Source: Bufo bufo (Eukaryota > Chordata > Amphibia > Anura > Bufonidae). Taken from it: a stretch of DNA of 64,000 nt. Below are positions 34,202-44,701 of the stretch, piece after piece (the stretch's first letter is position 1; every line of letters starts with the position of its first letter). Location: NCBI RefSeq assembly GCF_905171765.1, contig NC_053390.1:507380301-507444300 (forward strand), read 5' to 3'. The position numbers and the translations under genes were made by a program. A model generated the notes under the pieces. The model was not told the DNA's origin and did no database searches. It saw only the letters and a list, made by a program, of their open reading frames with translations.

Positions 34202-35203
34202 ATGAATTCTGACGGTACAGGGCCATCCTCGCTACCCACGCTGGTTGCCAGACTTGATCAGCAGGATCACCTGTTGGGTCGGTTCGCTGTGGCGTTGCAA
34301 ACCCTGCTTGAACGCACGGCTCATTTCGCTCCCGTTGCCGATGGGTCGGTTGTCGCTCCTGCGCCCGCTCCTACTGCCGCTCCGGTTGTTGCGCCAGAGT
34401 CTACCCCGACACCTGTTGTTGCACCTGCGGTGTTTCGGGGTATGACCGGTTCTGCCCCTCTTCCACAGCGCTTTGGGGGAGAGCCAACTCAGTGCCGAGG
34501 TTTCCTTAACCAGGTGGGCATTTATTTCGAGTTGCTGCCACATGCCTTTCCCACTGAGAGATCAAAGGTGGGCTTCTTGATCTCGCTGCTCTCGGACAAG
34601 GCCTTGGCCTGGGCCAGCCCTTTATGGGAGAACAACAATCCGGTGGTTGCCGAGTTTTCCGGTTTTGTTGCTTCTCTTCGGAAGGTATTCGATGTGCCGG
34701 CTCGTGCTGCCTCTGCTGCGAAGCTCCTTATGTCCATCAGACAGGGTTCACGATCCGTAGCTGAATACGCCATTGAGTTTCGTACCCTGGCAGCAGAGGT
34801 GGGCTGGAATAATGAGGCTCTGGTCGCTGCTTTCTCTCATGGTCTCTCGGATGCCTTGAAGGATGAGGTTGCAGCTAAGGACCTACCAGTGGAGCTCGAG
34901 TCTCTTATTTCTTTCCTGATTTTGATTGACACCAGACTCAGGGAGAGACCTTCCTTTAAGGAGAGCCTGCGGAGGTTTTCTAACAGATTGGCGCCTACGT
35001 TTGCTGTCCCACCCGTGCCTCCCTCTCCTCCCACGCCTCCTGGGGATGACTTGTCTGGGGGTGAACCCATGCAGCTGGGGTTTGCTCGCCTGTCCGAGGG
35101 GGAGAGGGTACTCCGGAGACGCGAGGGCCGATGCATGTACTGTGGTCTCGGTGGGCATTTTCGGTTGGCATGTCCGAACCGTTCGGGAAACGCTCGCACC
35201 TGA
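34202..35203 (+). CDS. gag: Gag of gypsy copy 2
   Basis: An intact 333-residue frame that starts 14 bp after the 5' LTR (MNSDGTGPSS). The N-terminal part has a Pro/Ala/Val-rich stretch (residues about 45-80). The capsid region follows (PLPQRFGGEPTQCRGFLNQV, then IRQGSRSVAEYAIEFRTLA), and a single CCHC zinc knuckle, CMYCGLGGHFRLAC, lies near the C-terminus. The pol frame overlaps its end by about 70 bp in the -1 register. The short leader and lack of an obvious tRNA primer site right after the LTR are worth noting. Confidence 0.92.
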   Translation: MNSDGTGPSSLPTLVARLDQQDHLLGRFAVALQTLLERTAHFAPVADGSVVAPAPAPTAAPVVAPESTPTPVVAPAVFRGMTGSAPLPQRFGGEPTQCRGFLNQVGIYFELLPHAFPTERSKVGFLISLLSDKALAWASPLWENNNPVVAEFSGFVASLRKVFDVPARAASAAKLLMSIRQGSRSVAEYAIEFRTLAAEVGWNNEALVAAFSHGLSDALKDEVAAKDLPVELESLISFLILIDTRLRERPSFKESLRRFSNRLAPTFAVPPVPPSPPTPPGDDLSGGEPMQLGFARLSEGERVLRRREGRCMYCGLGGHFRLACPNRSGNART

Positions 35204-38200
35204 GATCCTGTCGGGGGCAGATCTTGGGTGGAGTCTCCTCGTCCCCGGTTTCCCGTGTTGACAAACCACTGATCACTGTTGTCCTCTCCTGGGTCGGGGG
35301 CTCGGTGACGACCCAGGCGTTGGTGGACTCTGGTGCTGGTGGTTTGTTCATTGATAATGTGTTCGCTGCCGCCAATTCCATTCCTCTGCAGGCTCGAGGT
35401 TCCCCACTGGCTCTTGAGGCGATAGACGGCAGACCCCTTCTGCCGCCACACGTGACTCATGAGACCCTTCCAGTGGGGATAGCCATTGGTGCCGTTCACA
35501 GAGAGTCGGTCTGCCTCCAGGTTATTTCGTCTCCACACTACTCGGTGGTCTTGGGGTACCCCTGGCTCCGGAAGCATAATCCGACTTTCGATTGGAGATC
35601 GGCCGAGATCCTCTCGTGGTCACCGCAGTGTGGGGCTAGTTGCATCCATGGGTCTGTCAAGTTGCTGTGTACTTCCTCGGACTCTCTGTTGCCTCCTGAA
35701 TACGAGGAGTACCGGGATGTATTCGATAAGGTGCGCACGGTTGCCCTACCTCCGCACCGCCCATACGATTGTGCCATAGAGTTACAATCTGGTGCCGTTC
35801 CTCCTCGTGGCAAAGTCTATCCACTGTCGGTAGCGGAGAATGAGGCCATGGAGGAGTACGTGAGGGAGGCACTTTCACGCGGACACATTCGCAAATCCTC
35901 GTCCCCGGCAGGGGCTGGATTTTTCTTTGTGAAAAAGAAGGGCGGTGAGTTGCATCGATTACAGGGGTCTCAATCGCATCACGATCAAGAACGCTTACCC
36001 GATACCCTTGATTTCCGAGCTGTTCGATCGCCTTAAAGGGGCCACGGTCTTTACCAAACTCGACCTGAGGGCGGCATATAACCTGGTAAGGATCAAGGCG
36101 GGCGATGAGTGGAAGACCGCGTTTAACACCAGGACCGGTCATTATGAATCCTTGGTTATGCCCTTTGGGTTGTGCAATGCGCCCGCAGTCTTTCAGGAAT
36201 TCATCAACGATGTTTTCCGTGACCTGTTGCAGCAGTGTGTGGTGGTCTATTTGGATGACATCTTGGTATATTCTGAATCCATGGAGGCCCACATTCTGGA
36301 TGTCAGACGAGTGTTGCAACGGTTACGAGAGAACAAGCTGTTCGGTAAGCTTGAGAAATGCGAATTTCACTGATCCCAGGTAACCTTCTTAGGTTACATC
36401 ATTTCCGCTGAGGGGTTCTCCATGGATCCTGAGAAGGTTTCGGCTGTCTTACAGTGGCCCCAGCCCAGTGGTCTTCGTTCCCTGCAGCGCTTTTTGGGCT
36501 TCGCCAATTATTATCGGAAGTTCATCAGGGACTTTTCCATGCTAGCCAAGCCTCTCACGGATCTGACCAGGAAGGGCAGTAATTCCCAGGTCTGGCCGCT
36601 CGAGGCCATCCGAGCTTTTGAGGCTCTAAAGTCCGCCTTTGTGTCGGCTCCGATTCTGTCGCATCCCAACCCTGGGTTGCCCTTTGTCCTCGAGGTGGAC
36701 GCGTCTGAGACGGGAGTAGGCGCCCTTCTGTCTCAGCGTAGAACACCAGAGGGTCCTCTGCTTCCTTGTGGGTTTTACTCCCGGAAACTGTCTTCCGCGG
36801 AGTGCAACTATCAGATTGGTGACAGGGAGTTATTGGCCATCGTGCAGGCCCTTAAAGAATGGAGGCACTTGCTCGAGGGTTCGGTGGTTCCGGTCCTCAT
36901 CCTGACGGACCACAAGAATCTGACCTACCTTTCTGAGGCCAAGAGATTGACACCACGTCAGGCCAGATGGGCTCTGTTCTTGTCACGTTTTAATTACGTG
37001 GTCTCCTACCTACCCGGTTCCAAGAACATCAGGGCGGATGCCTTATCACGGCAGTACTCCGAGCTGTCCAGGGAGGAGTCGATTCCGACTTCGGTCATAC
37101 CTCCGAATCAGATCTTGGCCGCCATTCGCACCAGCCTGACCTCTCCCCTGGGTGAGCAGATTTTGGCGGCTCAATCTGGTGCTCCCTCTGGGAGACCCAA
37201 CGGCAGATGTTTTGTGCCTGAGGAGTTGCGCACTCGGTTGTTGCGAACCTACCATAACTCCAAGACCGCGGGGCATCCTGGAAAGAATCAGCTGTCCTGG
37301 GCTGTTTCACGTCTGTTCTGGTGGCCTTCCCTACGTTCCGACATCGCCGCATATGTAGCGGCATGCTCCGTTTGTGCCCAGAGTAAGTCCCCTCGGCACC
37401 TTCCGTTGGGCCTTCTGCAACCCATAGCCACCGGGGAGCGCCCATGGTCACACCTGGGGATGGATTTCATTGTGGACCTCCCTGCATCCCGAGGCCATAC
37501 GGTCATTCTCATGATTGTGGATCGGTTTTCCAAAATGTGCCACTGTGTTCCTCTCAAGAAGTTACCCTCTGCACAAGAGTTGGCCACGATTTTTACCAGG
37601 GAGGTCTTCCGGTTGCACGGTTTGCCCAAGGAGATTGTGTCGGATCGGGGGAGTCAGTTTGTGTCCAGGTTCTGGCGCGCCTTTTGCTCCCAGTTGGGGA
37701 TTCATCTCTCCTTCTCCTCGGCCTACCACCCTCAGTCCAATGGGGCCGCAGAACGATCCAATCAGGCCTTGGAGCAATTCCTTCGTTGCTATGTCTCCGA
37801 TCACCAAGACAATTGGGTTGACCTCCTGCCTTGGGCTGAGTTTGCCAGGAACACGGCGGTGAACTCTTCCTCTGGGACGTCTCCCTTCATGGCCAATTAT
37901 GGGTTCCAACCTGCCGTGTTACCGGAGGTATTCTCTCCCCAGGATATTCCGGCTGTGGAGGATCACCTTTCCGTCCTACGTGCTTCTTGGGTACTGATCC
38001 AGAAGTCCCTTGAGGTCTCTGCGCAGCGCCAGAGACTCCAGGCTGATCGCAGACGAGCGCCTGCTCCTTCCTACCAGGTCGGAGACCGTGTATGGTTGTC
38101 CACCCGCAACCTCAACCTTCGAGTGCCCACTCCCAAGCTGGCGCCTCGCTTTGTTGGTCCCTTCCGAGTGCTTCGCAGGGTAAACCCGGTAGCCTATGCC

Positions 38201-38524
38201 CTTGCGCTTCCTCCTGGCATGCGGATCTCCAACGTGTTTCATGTCTCCCTGTTGAAGCCACTGGTGTGTAATCGTTTCACTTCCTCGGTTCCTCGGCCTC
38301 GTCCGGTCCAAGTGGGTAATCGTGAGGAGTATGAGGTGAGCAATATCCTGGACTCACGCCTGGTCCGCGGTCGGGTGCAGTTTTTGGTCCATTGGCGTGG
38401 TTATGGTCCAGAGGAGCGTTCCTGGGTTCCCTCCGCAGATGTCCATGCTCCTGCCTTGCTCCGAGCCTTCCACGCACGCTTCCCTCAGAAACCGTTCTTT
38501 ACTCCGCGGAGGAGGGGTTCTTGA
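35131..38524 (+). pseudogene. pol: Pol polyprotein of gypsy copy 2, one frameshift and one stop
   Basis: The first segment (35131 to about 35940) has the protease (ALVDSGAGGLFID) and the start of RT ([19 protein letters not shown]). A frameshift lies near 35940-35950. The next segment (35945-36373) has the RT core ([21 protein letters not shown]) and ends at an in-frame TGA (36371-36373). From 36422 the same frame is open for 700 residues: RNase H (LEVDASETGVGALLS, GDRELLAIV, ADALSRQ), HHCC domain (HNSKTAGHPGKNQ, CSVCAQSK), integrase core (MDFIVDLP, DRGSQF, NGAAERSNQ) and a chromodomain (FLVHWRGYGPEERSWVPS) that probably steers integration to chromatin. Only two lesions separate it from an open polyprotein. 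Confidence 0.94.
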
Positions 38525-38535
38525 GGGGGAGGTAC

Positions 38536-39020
38536 TGTCATGGTCTTACCTTCTTGCTGTTCTCCTTCGTTTGACATGTGCTGGCGGCCATCTTGGTTTC
38601 TGGGTTTCTTGTAGCCTCCCACCCTGCGGCTTCTCCTTCCCACTGGGAGGAGCTGGATGCCCAGCTCATATATATAGGAGGTCTGTGGCTTCAGTTCCTT
38701 GCTTGGTCCTCCTGTGTTCACATGCTTCTAGACTGCTGCTGCTTCTGGTTCCTGATCCTGGTTTCGTCCGACTACCCTGCTGGTTCCTGATCCTGGTTTC
38801 GTCCAACTACCCTGCTGGTTCCTGATCCTGGCTTCGTCTGACTACCCTGCTGGTTCCTGATCCTGGCTTCGTCTGACTACCCTTCTGGTTCCTGACCTCT
38901 GGCTTCGCAAAGACTCTGCTTCGGTTTCGCCATCCGTTTTGCTTTACAGCTTTATTTTCAATAAAGCCTTCTTATTTTCACTTATCCCTTGTTGTACGTC
39001 TGGTTCATGGTTCCGTGACA
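38536..39020 (+). repeat. 3' LTR of gypsy copy 2
   Basis: 485 bp, same edges, TATA box, 35-bp units and AATAAA as the 5' LTR. It lacks 7 bp (near 38938) that the 5' LTR has. A GGGGGAGGTAC purine stretch directly precedes it (polypurine tract, 38524-38535). Confidence 0.93.
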
Positions 39021-39600
39021 CCTTCGGGCCAAGGATGGCCGTCTCAATCGCAAGCTCTCTGTACCTGAGTTTGTTTTGGCCTTTGGCCTGTATAGAGACG
39101 TGATCTGCTCCTCCTATCCGGCTCGCCGGGAGGAGCTGGACACGTATCTACACAGGGTCACTGATCTTGGGCACAAGTACGGCGGCACGGCTTTTTACGA
39201 TTACCACCGCTCCTTTTCAGCCAAGGCCGCCGCCGCGCTGACCCAGTTTCAGTTCTCCGTCAACTGGGCTACGCTGGACATGGAGTTGTTCTGCCGGCAT
39301 TTCGCCGGTCTCCGGGCCCCCGCTTGTTCGACTTGTCAGTCGATTTTTCATGCCACAGAGTGGTGTCCTCAAACTGCCACGGCCCAACCAGACAAGGTCA
39401 TCCCAGGCCCCTCCGGGGTCCCCCGCAGTCCCTCCTCCACTGATAAGTTGGGCAGACCCATTGTTTACCTTGGCAACAGCCAAGTATGCAACAACTTTAA
39501 CTTCGGTTCCTGTCTCTTCAGCGGTTGCAGGGCCCTGCACATCTGCTTCAGGGCTCACCCCAGGTCCACATGTTCCAAGAAGGCGTCCAAGCGCCTATGA

Positions 39601-41173
39601 CTGGCCAATTGCGACATTGACCTCCTGTTACGGGAACATCCGGTTCCGGGATTCGTGGACTTCCTGATCGCTGGCCTCTGCTTTGGCTTTGACACAGGGT
39701 TGGTGGCACTCCCCCATTCCAACTGGGAGTGCGGCAATCTGCAGTCAGCCAGGTCAGATTCCGCCACTGTGCAGGAACTCCTGAATTCGGAGGTGGAGAA
39801 AGGGTTCCTCCTGGGCCCTTTCAACCACGTTCCTTTCTCGCGCTGGCGGATCAGCCCCATAGGAATAGTGTCCAAAAAAGATTCAAATAAAAAATGTTTG
39901 ATTTACGATCTCTCCGCCCCCCATGATTTGGTCATCCCCAGCATCAATTCACTCATTCCTTCCGAAGAATTTGCCATGAAGTATGCATCCATCGACGAAG
40001 CCATTGCCCTCATCCTTAGCGCCGGGAAAGGCGCCTGGTTGTCTAAAACTGACATAGCGGACGCCTTCAAACTGCTGCCCATCGCCCCTCACCTATGGCA
40101 GTTCTATGGTATTCGGTGGGAGGGCAGGTTCTATTTTGCCAACAGTTTGACTTTTGGCTCGAAAAGCAGCCCGTGGTTATTCGACCAACTGGCGCAGGCT
40201 CTCCACTGGATCCTGATCCGCCACGGCAGCGCCCCAGCGGTCATCCACTACCTGGATGACTTTCTCCTCATAGAACCTCCGCTATGTCAGCCATCCGGGC
40301 TGCACTCCCTCCTGGAGCTCTTTGCCGCCCTTTCCATCCCAATATCACAGGGGAAGACCTCGGGGCCGGTCACTTCCATCACCTTCCTGGGTATTGTCCT
40401 GGACTCAGACAGGATGGAGGCCAGGCTTCCAGAGGCAAAGCTGTCCCAAATCCGGGAAGTCGTGGCCGGGGCCATCACCTCTTCCCAGGTGACCAAGGTC
40501 GAGCTACAGTCCATCCTGGGTCGGCTGAACTTTGCCTTGAGGGTGATGCCCCAGGGCAGGGCCTTCATTTCCCGCCTGCTCTCGCTCCTTCCTACAGCCT
40601 CCGAACCCAGCAGCATTGTCCACTTGGACAGGGCTGCCATGGCAGACTTGCGCATGTGGGACAGCTTTCTTTCAACCTGGAACGGGGTCAGCCTGTTCGT
40701 CCCCTCATGGTCCCAGTCATCTACCAGGGTGTTTTCCGATGCCGCGGCATCCCGGGGTTTCGCTGCCATCTTCGGGTCCCAGTGGTTAGCTGGTCCATGG
40801 CCTCCTCAGGTCAGCTCTGACCCTCAGTTCGTCACCGTTTCTGGAGTGTTATCCCATCGTGGCAGCCGCATCCGTCTGGGGTCACCTCTGGGCTAATTCC
40901 AGCGTCATGTTTATCTCTGACAGTCAGGACCTGGTGGACATCATCTCCAAAGGCCGAGCTAAGTCTGCCAGGGTCATGTCCCTTTTGCGCAAACTGGTCT
41001 GGCTGGCCATGATCAATAACTTTTACTTCTCATGTTCCCATATTCCAGGTGCCAGCAACACGGCGGCCGATGCCTTATCTAGGTTCAATTTTCAAACCTT
41101 CTTTCAGGTATGTCCAGAAGCAGACCGGACCGGGGCCCGGATTCCCGGCTTCAGCGACCTGATGTTGGATTGA
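39601..41173 (+). pseudogene. Ngaro reverse transcriptase / RNase H, one frameshift
   Basis: The frame continues in register from gag after the TGA at 39598-39600 and is open to 40896. It carries a DIRS-type RT: FVDFLIAGLCFGFDTGL at the N-terminus, WLSKTDIADAFKLLP (motif A), SLTFGSKSSPWLFD, and YLDDFLLI (motif C). RNase H begins at about 40730 (RVFSDAAASRGFAAIFG). Between 40820 and 40860 the frame shifts; the rest (ASVWGHLWANS, FISDSQDLVD, SNTAADALSRF) is in another frame to 41173. The enzyme would copy element RNA into the circular DNA used by the recombinase. No methyltransferase domain follows. Confidence 0.87.
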
Positions 41174-42099
41174 GGTCTCTGCTGGCAACCGCCAAGGACC
41201 TCATGCACCGATCCCTCTCTGTCAACACGGCTCGCAATTACAGCACAGGTTGGAACCTCTTTCAAAAATTTTCCAGGGACCATCCTCAACAGGATGCGGC
41301 CTTCGTTTCTTACATCATGGCTTTCATGGCCCATTGCCATGTCAACCTCAAGCTGGCACCCAGCACCATCCGTTTGTACCTAGCCGGGGCACAACATTTC
41401 TTAGTCCTACAGAATCCAGAGGTTCGCTCGGCGTTCACATCCCAAGCCGTCAAGGCCACACTCAGGGGCATTGAGAAAAGCAGTAAAGACTCAAACCCGT
41501 CCAGTCGGCCGGTCTCCGGCCAGCTATTCAGGCAGCTGTCTGCATCCCTAGATGGCAATCCTTTTGGCCCTTCCGTTAGTCTGGTCATCAAGGCCAATGT
41601 ATCTAAGCTTCTACGGCTTCCTACGTCCAGGAGAATTCTCAGTTTCTCGATCTTTCTGAAGAAGAAGCAGCTGTCCTGGAGCCAGGATCATCTGGTGTTA
41701 AGCCTTCCTTCCACCAAGACGTCCCAAACCGGTCCTCCCATACAGATCCGCTTCTTCAAGTCCGAAAACGCCTGGTGTCCGGTGGTGGTACTCCAACGTC
41801 TCCTTGATTCCACACCATCTCCAGATCCAGAGTCTCCTTTGCTTCCATTCCAAGGGAAACCCCTATCCACGCCACAGTTTGTCTCACACATCAGATCCCT
41901 GGTCGCAGGGTTGGGGGTGGACCCCAAAACTATATCGGGACATTCATTCCGCATCGGAGCTGCCTCAGCGGCTTCCAAGCACGGGACGTCTCCGCACGTC
42001 ATTCGTCACATGGGTAGGTGGAGATCTGCCTGTTTTTCCCGGTACATCCCGGATCCGCTGACTGAAACCCGTCAGGTATTCCTTTCCTTGGTTTTGTAA
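41110..42099 (+). pseudogene. Ngaro tyrosine recombinase, open but with hidden double frameshift
   Basis: A 329-residue frame overlaps the end of the RNase H frame. The N-terminal core-binding part (TAKDLMHRSLSVNTARNYST) and the C-terminal catalytic box (GHSFRIGAASAASKHG, then HMGRWRS, then SRYI) show the H-x-x-R, W/H and Tyr residues of tyrosine recombinases that join circular DNA into the genome. The first catalytic Arg block, however, is readable only in the +1 frame (FYGFLRPGEF at 41609-41638). About 20-25 residues of the open frame at 41597-41657 are therefore out of register between two compensating indels. I therefore call it defective despite the absence of stops. Confidence 0.8.
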
Positions 42100-42152
42100 T
42101 ACTGTTCCAACATGCATTAAACAGCAGCACTTCTCCTACCCGGTGTCTTTTT

Positions 42153-42246
42153 GGCAGGCCCACGTCCCGTGGCTCCAGGCACACACCAGCCACTGTTAGG
42201 GCCCCCTCCTGTCACCTTACTGACCGTGACCGCGGCCACAAATAGT
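42153..42246 (+). repeat. Ngaro terminal repeat B1
   Basis: GGCAGGCCCACGTCCCGTGG through GCGGCCACAAATA, repeated nearly unchanged at 42401-42493. It runs directly into A2. Confidence 0.9.
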
Positions 42247-42345
42247 TTAGGCTGCGTGCAGCCTGTAATTGTGGGAGGGGCCAGGTCCCCCTTCTTAAAC
42301 CCCCTCGTCCAGCTCACATCACCGCGCCCGCCGACTCGCACTTCC
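42241..42345 (+). repeat. Ngaro terminal repeat A2
   Basis: Copy of A1 (30875-30977), beginning AATAGTTTAGGCTGCGTGCA. The B1-A2 junction represents the circle junction that the recombinase acts on. Confidence 0.9.
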
Positions 42346-42400
42346 CCCCCCCTTTTCCCACCCCTTTCTTTCTACTCTCCCTAGGGTTGGCCCTCTTTTA

Positions 42401-42493
42401 GGCAGGCCCACGTCCCGTGGCTCCAGGCACACACCAGCCACTGTTAGGGCCCCCTCCTGTCACCTTACTGACCGTGGCCGCGGCCACAAATAT
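42401..42493 (+). repeat. Ngaro terminal repeat B2
   Basis: Copy of B1; its last bases CACAAATA meet the host MITE sequence TAGTTATG. Confidence 0.9.
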
Positions 42494-42573
42494 AGTTATG
42501 TTCAGCTGACATTAGTACATCATTAATGTCAGCCAGGTTAATACCCACTTTCCTGCTGACAGAAACCCTTTAA

Positions 42574-43164
42574 TGGACATTTATGGTGTATATCTCCCAG
42601 CTGCCCAAACCAGAAAACCTACCAGATTTTTATTATTCTTATGAAGATTTCAATAATATAATAAACAAAGGGCGGCTCAACTCGAGTAGCGTGTAAACCC
42701 TTTGTTTGTCCATACATAATAGGCATAGCTTGTGATGGACCGACATTAATACTATTAAATGGTGGGGCAATTAGAGGATCTAGGAATGGCTGAAAGATTC
42801 ATAAAGAACAAAAAAGTACTTGAACCGCGAGCTATCAAGTAAAAGAAAGTGAGCATGGCTGTCTTTGTTTAGAAACAGCCACACATTTTATTTCGGCAGC
42901 GGGGGTGGGAGGGGAGTGATAATGCAGAGGGGAACCAAACAAAAAGAACAAGGAACAGGAGTTGGGTGTAGAAAGATGGGGCGAGAAAGACATCTGTTGT
43001 AGGAAGAAGTGCAGACCTGGGAGCAGATTTTTGTCCATTTTTCTTGTGTGCCTACTAGAATTGATCAAATGCTAATATAGTTGAGTTTTCACTTCCAATT
43101 AATAAAGGAGGATTGTTTCTATATCTTCATTGTCCCCTGCTTACAGGCTAAAGATGCTGGAGAT
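42574..43164. other. Unassigned non-coding stretch
   Basis: No gene is recognised. A short inverted pair, AACAAAGGG / CCCTTTGTT (about 42664 and 42708), is the only structure noticed. Confidence 0.4.
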
Positions 43165-43167
43165 AAG

Positions 43168-43690
43168 TTAGGCTACTTTCACACTTGCGGCAGAGAGATC
43201 TGGCAAGCAGTTCTGTCGCCGGAACTGCCTGCCGGATCAGGCAAAACGTATGCCAACTGATGGCATTAGTAAGACTGATCAGGATCCTTATCAGTCTTAA
43301 CAATGCCTGATCAGTCGAAAAAATGCATTTAGATGCCGGATCCGTCTTTCCGGTGTCATCCGGCAAAACGGTCCGGCATTTATTTTTTTTCACCTTTTTT
43401 TCAGTCTGCGCATGTGCAGACCGGAAGGACGGATCCGGCTTTCCGGTATTCTGAATGCTGGATCAAGGCATTCAGGCAAGTCTTCAGTTTTTTTCGCCGG
43501 AGATAAAACCGTAGCATGCTACGGTTTTCTATTTTGCCTGATCAGTCAAAAAGACTGAACTGAAGACATCTTGATGCATCCTGAACGGATTGCTCTCCAT
43601 TCAGAATGCATGGGGATATACCTGATCAGTTCTTTCCCGGTATAGAGCCCCTGTGACGGAACTCTATGCCGGAAAAGAAAAACACTAGTA
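43168..43690. repeat. MITE with 'ctactttcacac' ends, copy 3
   Basis: GTTAGGCTACTTTCACACTT with GCCGGATCAGG opens it; internal TGCCGGATCC, TTTCCGGT and ATGCTACGGTTTT blocks pair. The right edge (ACACTAGTACCCTTAG) is more decayed than in the copies at 10646 and 11116. Confidence 0.6.
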
Positions 43691-44700
43691 CCCTTAGTGG
43701 GATCTGCTGGGAAGTCCATCAGTTTTTCGAATGGGAGCCTCTGAAGCTCCCTTCCAATGTAAAGATGTATACAACTACCATTTGTTAAGCATGCTAAATA
43801 AATGAAATAATACAAAATATTTTTTATATTCCATTCAGAATGTCAGAACTGTAAATGAAGTCTGGGAATGTCAGCTTGTGTGTTTTTTTATTTTTTTTTA
43901 ATTCGAGAGAGGAAGATCTTTTTTTTCTATGCTAATGTAAATGGTTGCATTGTTTGCCTTAACAACCTTACTTGCCGTCTCCATGAGAAAACATTCCTGT
44001 GTCATCTGAATAGTGCGCTTTTCACTAATTTCCAGCTTTGTAATACAAACATACTATTGTTACTTTTCTAGACTGTACATTCAAGCACATTACTTACCAG
44101 GACTATAATCCGAATTACAATTGAATGTAATGGTTGAGTCTATTAACAACTGAAGGGTAAATAACAGCAGTCACTGGGAGAAGAACAGATGTGTAAATTC
44201 TGAAGAGAATACATTGTTATGTTAAGTGTCCTCAAGGAGGTACTTTATTCCAACTGAAAGCACGCTCATCACATCGGAGGAGGACGGGTGCCAGTGGGAA
44301 GAGGGCCTAGTACTGCTGACACCTACTTATCTAAAACAATCAGAAAGCAGAATGATCACTAAAGGTCTTTTTACACTTGCTGATGCCCAGGCAATTATCA
44401 GGAACAAACTGAATGTTCTCTATCACATCCTGATTGTCAGCTCAGGTGATAGCTGTATTTACATGCAGCAATCACTGCCTCTGTATGCGGATGAGTGATC
44501 ATTATGGTGATCGCCAGTACCGATACAAATTCATTGTTTGCTGGCAGCAGATCGCTGTTTACACAGGACGATGTGCTGCATAAAAGATGCAATCACCTGG
44601 TGTATGCTTGTTGATCAGATCGGCTACACATTTACAGTTATGATGAATGAGCATTTGTAGGACCGTTCATCCCCGATAACTGCCCTGAATTCGGCCCCTT
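43691..44700. other. Non-coding stretch with a probable MITE remnant
   Basis: No gene is recognised. About 44362-44690 (TTTTTACACTTGCTGATG ... TTTACACAGGACGATGTGCT) has the composition and repeated TTTACA-type motifs of the local MITEs, but I cannot set its ends. Confidence 0.4.
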
Positions 44701-44701
44701 A

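Larger units (their letters stand above)
33697..39020 (+). mobile_element. Ty3/gypsy chromovirus, full-length copy 2
   Basis: LTRs lie at 33697-34188 and 38536-39020. A perfect 5-bp target duplication CCTTC (33692-33696 and 39021-39025) marks the insertion into Ngaro gag. The LTRs differ by a 7-bp indel and very few substitutions, so this is a recent insertion. Gag is intact; pol has one frameshift and one stop. Gene order and C-terminal chromodomain are as in gypsy copy 1, but the two are clearly different families at sequence level. Confidence 0.95.
33144..39600 (+). pseudogene. gag: Ngaro gag, one stop, split by the chromovirus
   Basis: The frame starts at ATG 33144 (MSQVSDVDD), runs to 33696, and resumes at 39026 in the same register to the TGA at 39598-39600; the two halves match across the 5-bp target duplication. 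Residues about 25-65 (RRWTVPRLIAELGRRG then KAELYRLL) resemble a SAP DNA-binding motif. A TAA at 33342-33344 interrupts the frame once. The second half has capsid-like helices (LSVPEFVLAFGLYRDVICSS) and ends with a Cys/His cluster, CNNFNFGSCLF then CRALHICFRAHP, typical of DIRS/Ngaro Gag nucleic-acid binding. The product would package the element RNA. Confidence 0.75.
30875..42493 (+). mobile_element. Ngaro-type tyrosine-recombinase retrotransposon (DIRS order)
   Basis: It has split direct repeats instead of LTRs: A1 at the left, then gag, RT/RNase H and recombinase genes, then B1-A2-B2 at the right. Together these repeats identify a Pat/Ngaro-type element. There is no DIRS-style methyltransferase between RNase H and recombinase, which favours Ngaro. 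As expected for recombinase-mediated entry there is no target duplication; the junction shares a short AATAGTT-like sequence. A 5.3-kb chromovirus (33697-39020) sits in gag, so the element itself is about 6.3 kb. Gag, RNase H and recombinase are all broken. Confidence 0.88.
30292..42573. repeat. Palindromic TTAA MITE, split by the Ngaro element
   Basis: The left part is 30292-30877 and the right part 42491-42573. The outer ends TTAAAGGGTTTCTGTCTGCA and TGACAGAAACCCTTTAA are inverted copies. The left arm sequence AACTATATTAGTCCCATCTC predicts the inverted arm, which is found half at 30865-30877 and half at 42491 onward. This proves that one element was split by the intervening 11.6 kb. Confidence 0.85.

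Noticed and set aside
34837..35577. 246-residue minus-strand frame under gypsy copy 2
   Set aside because: It is antisense to gag and protease and has no family motif.
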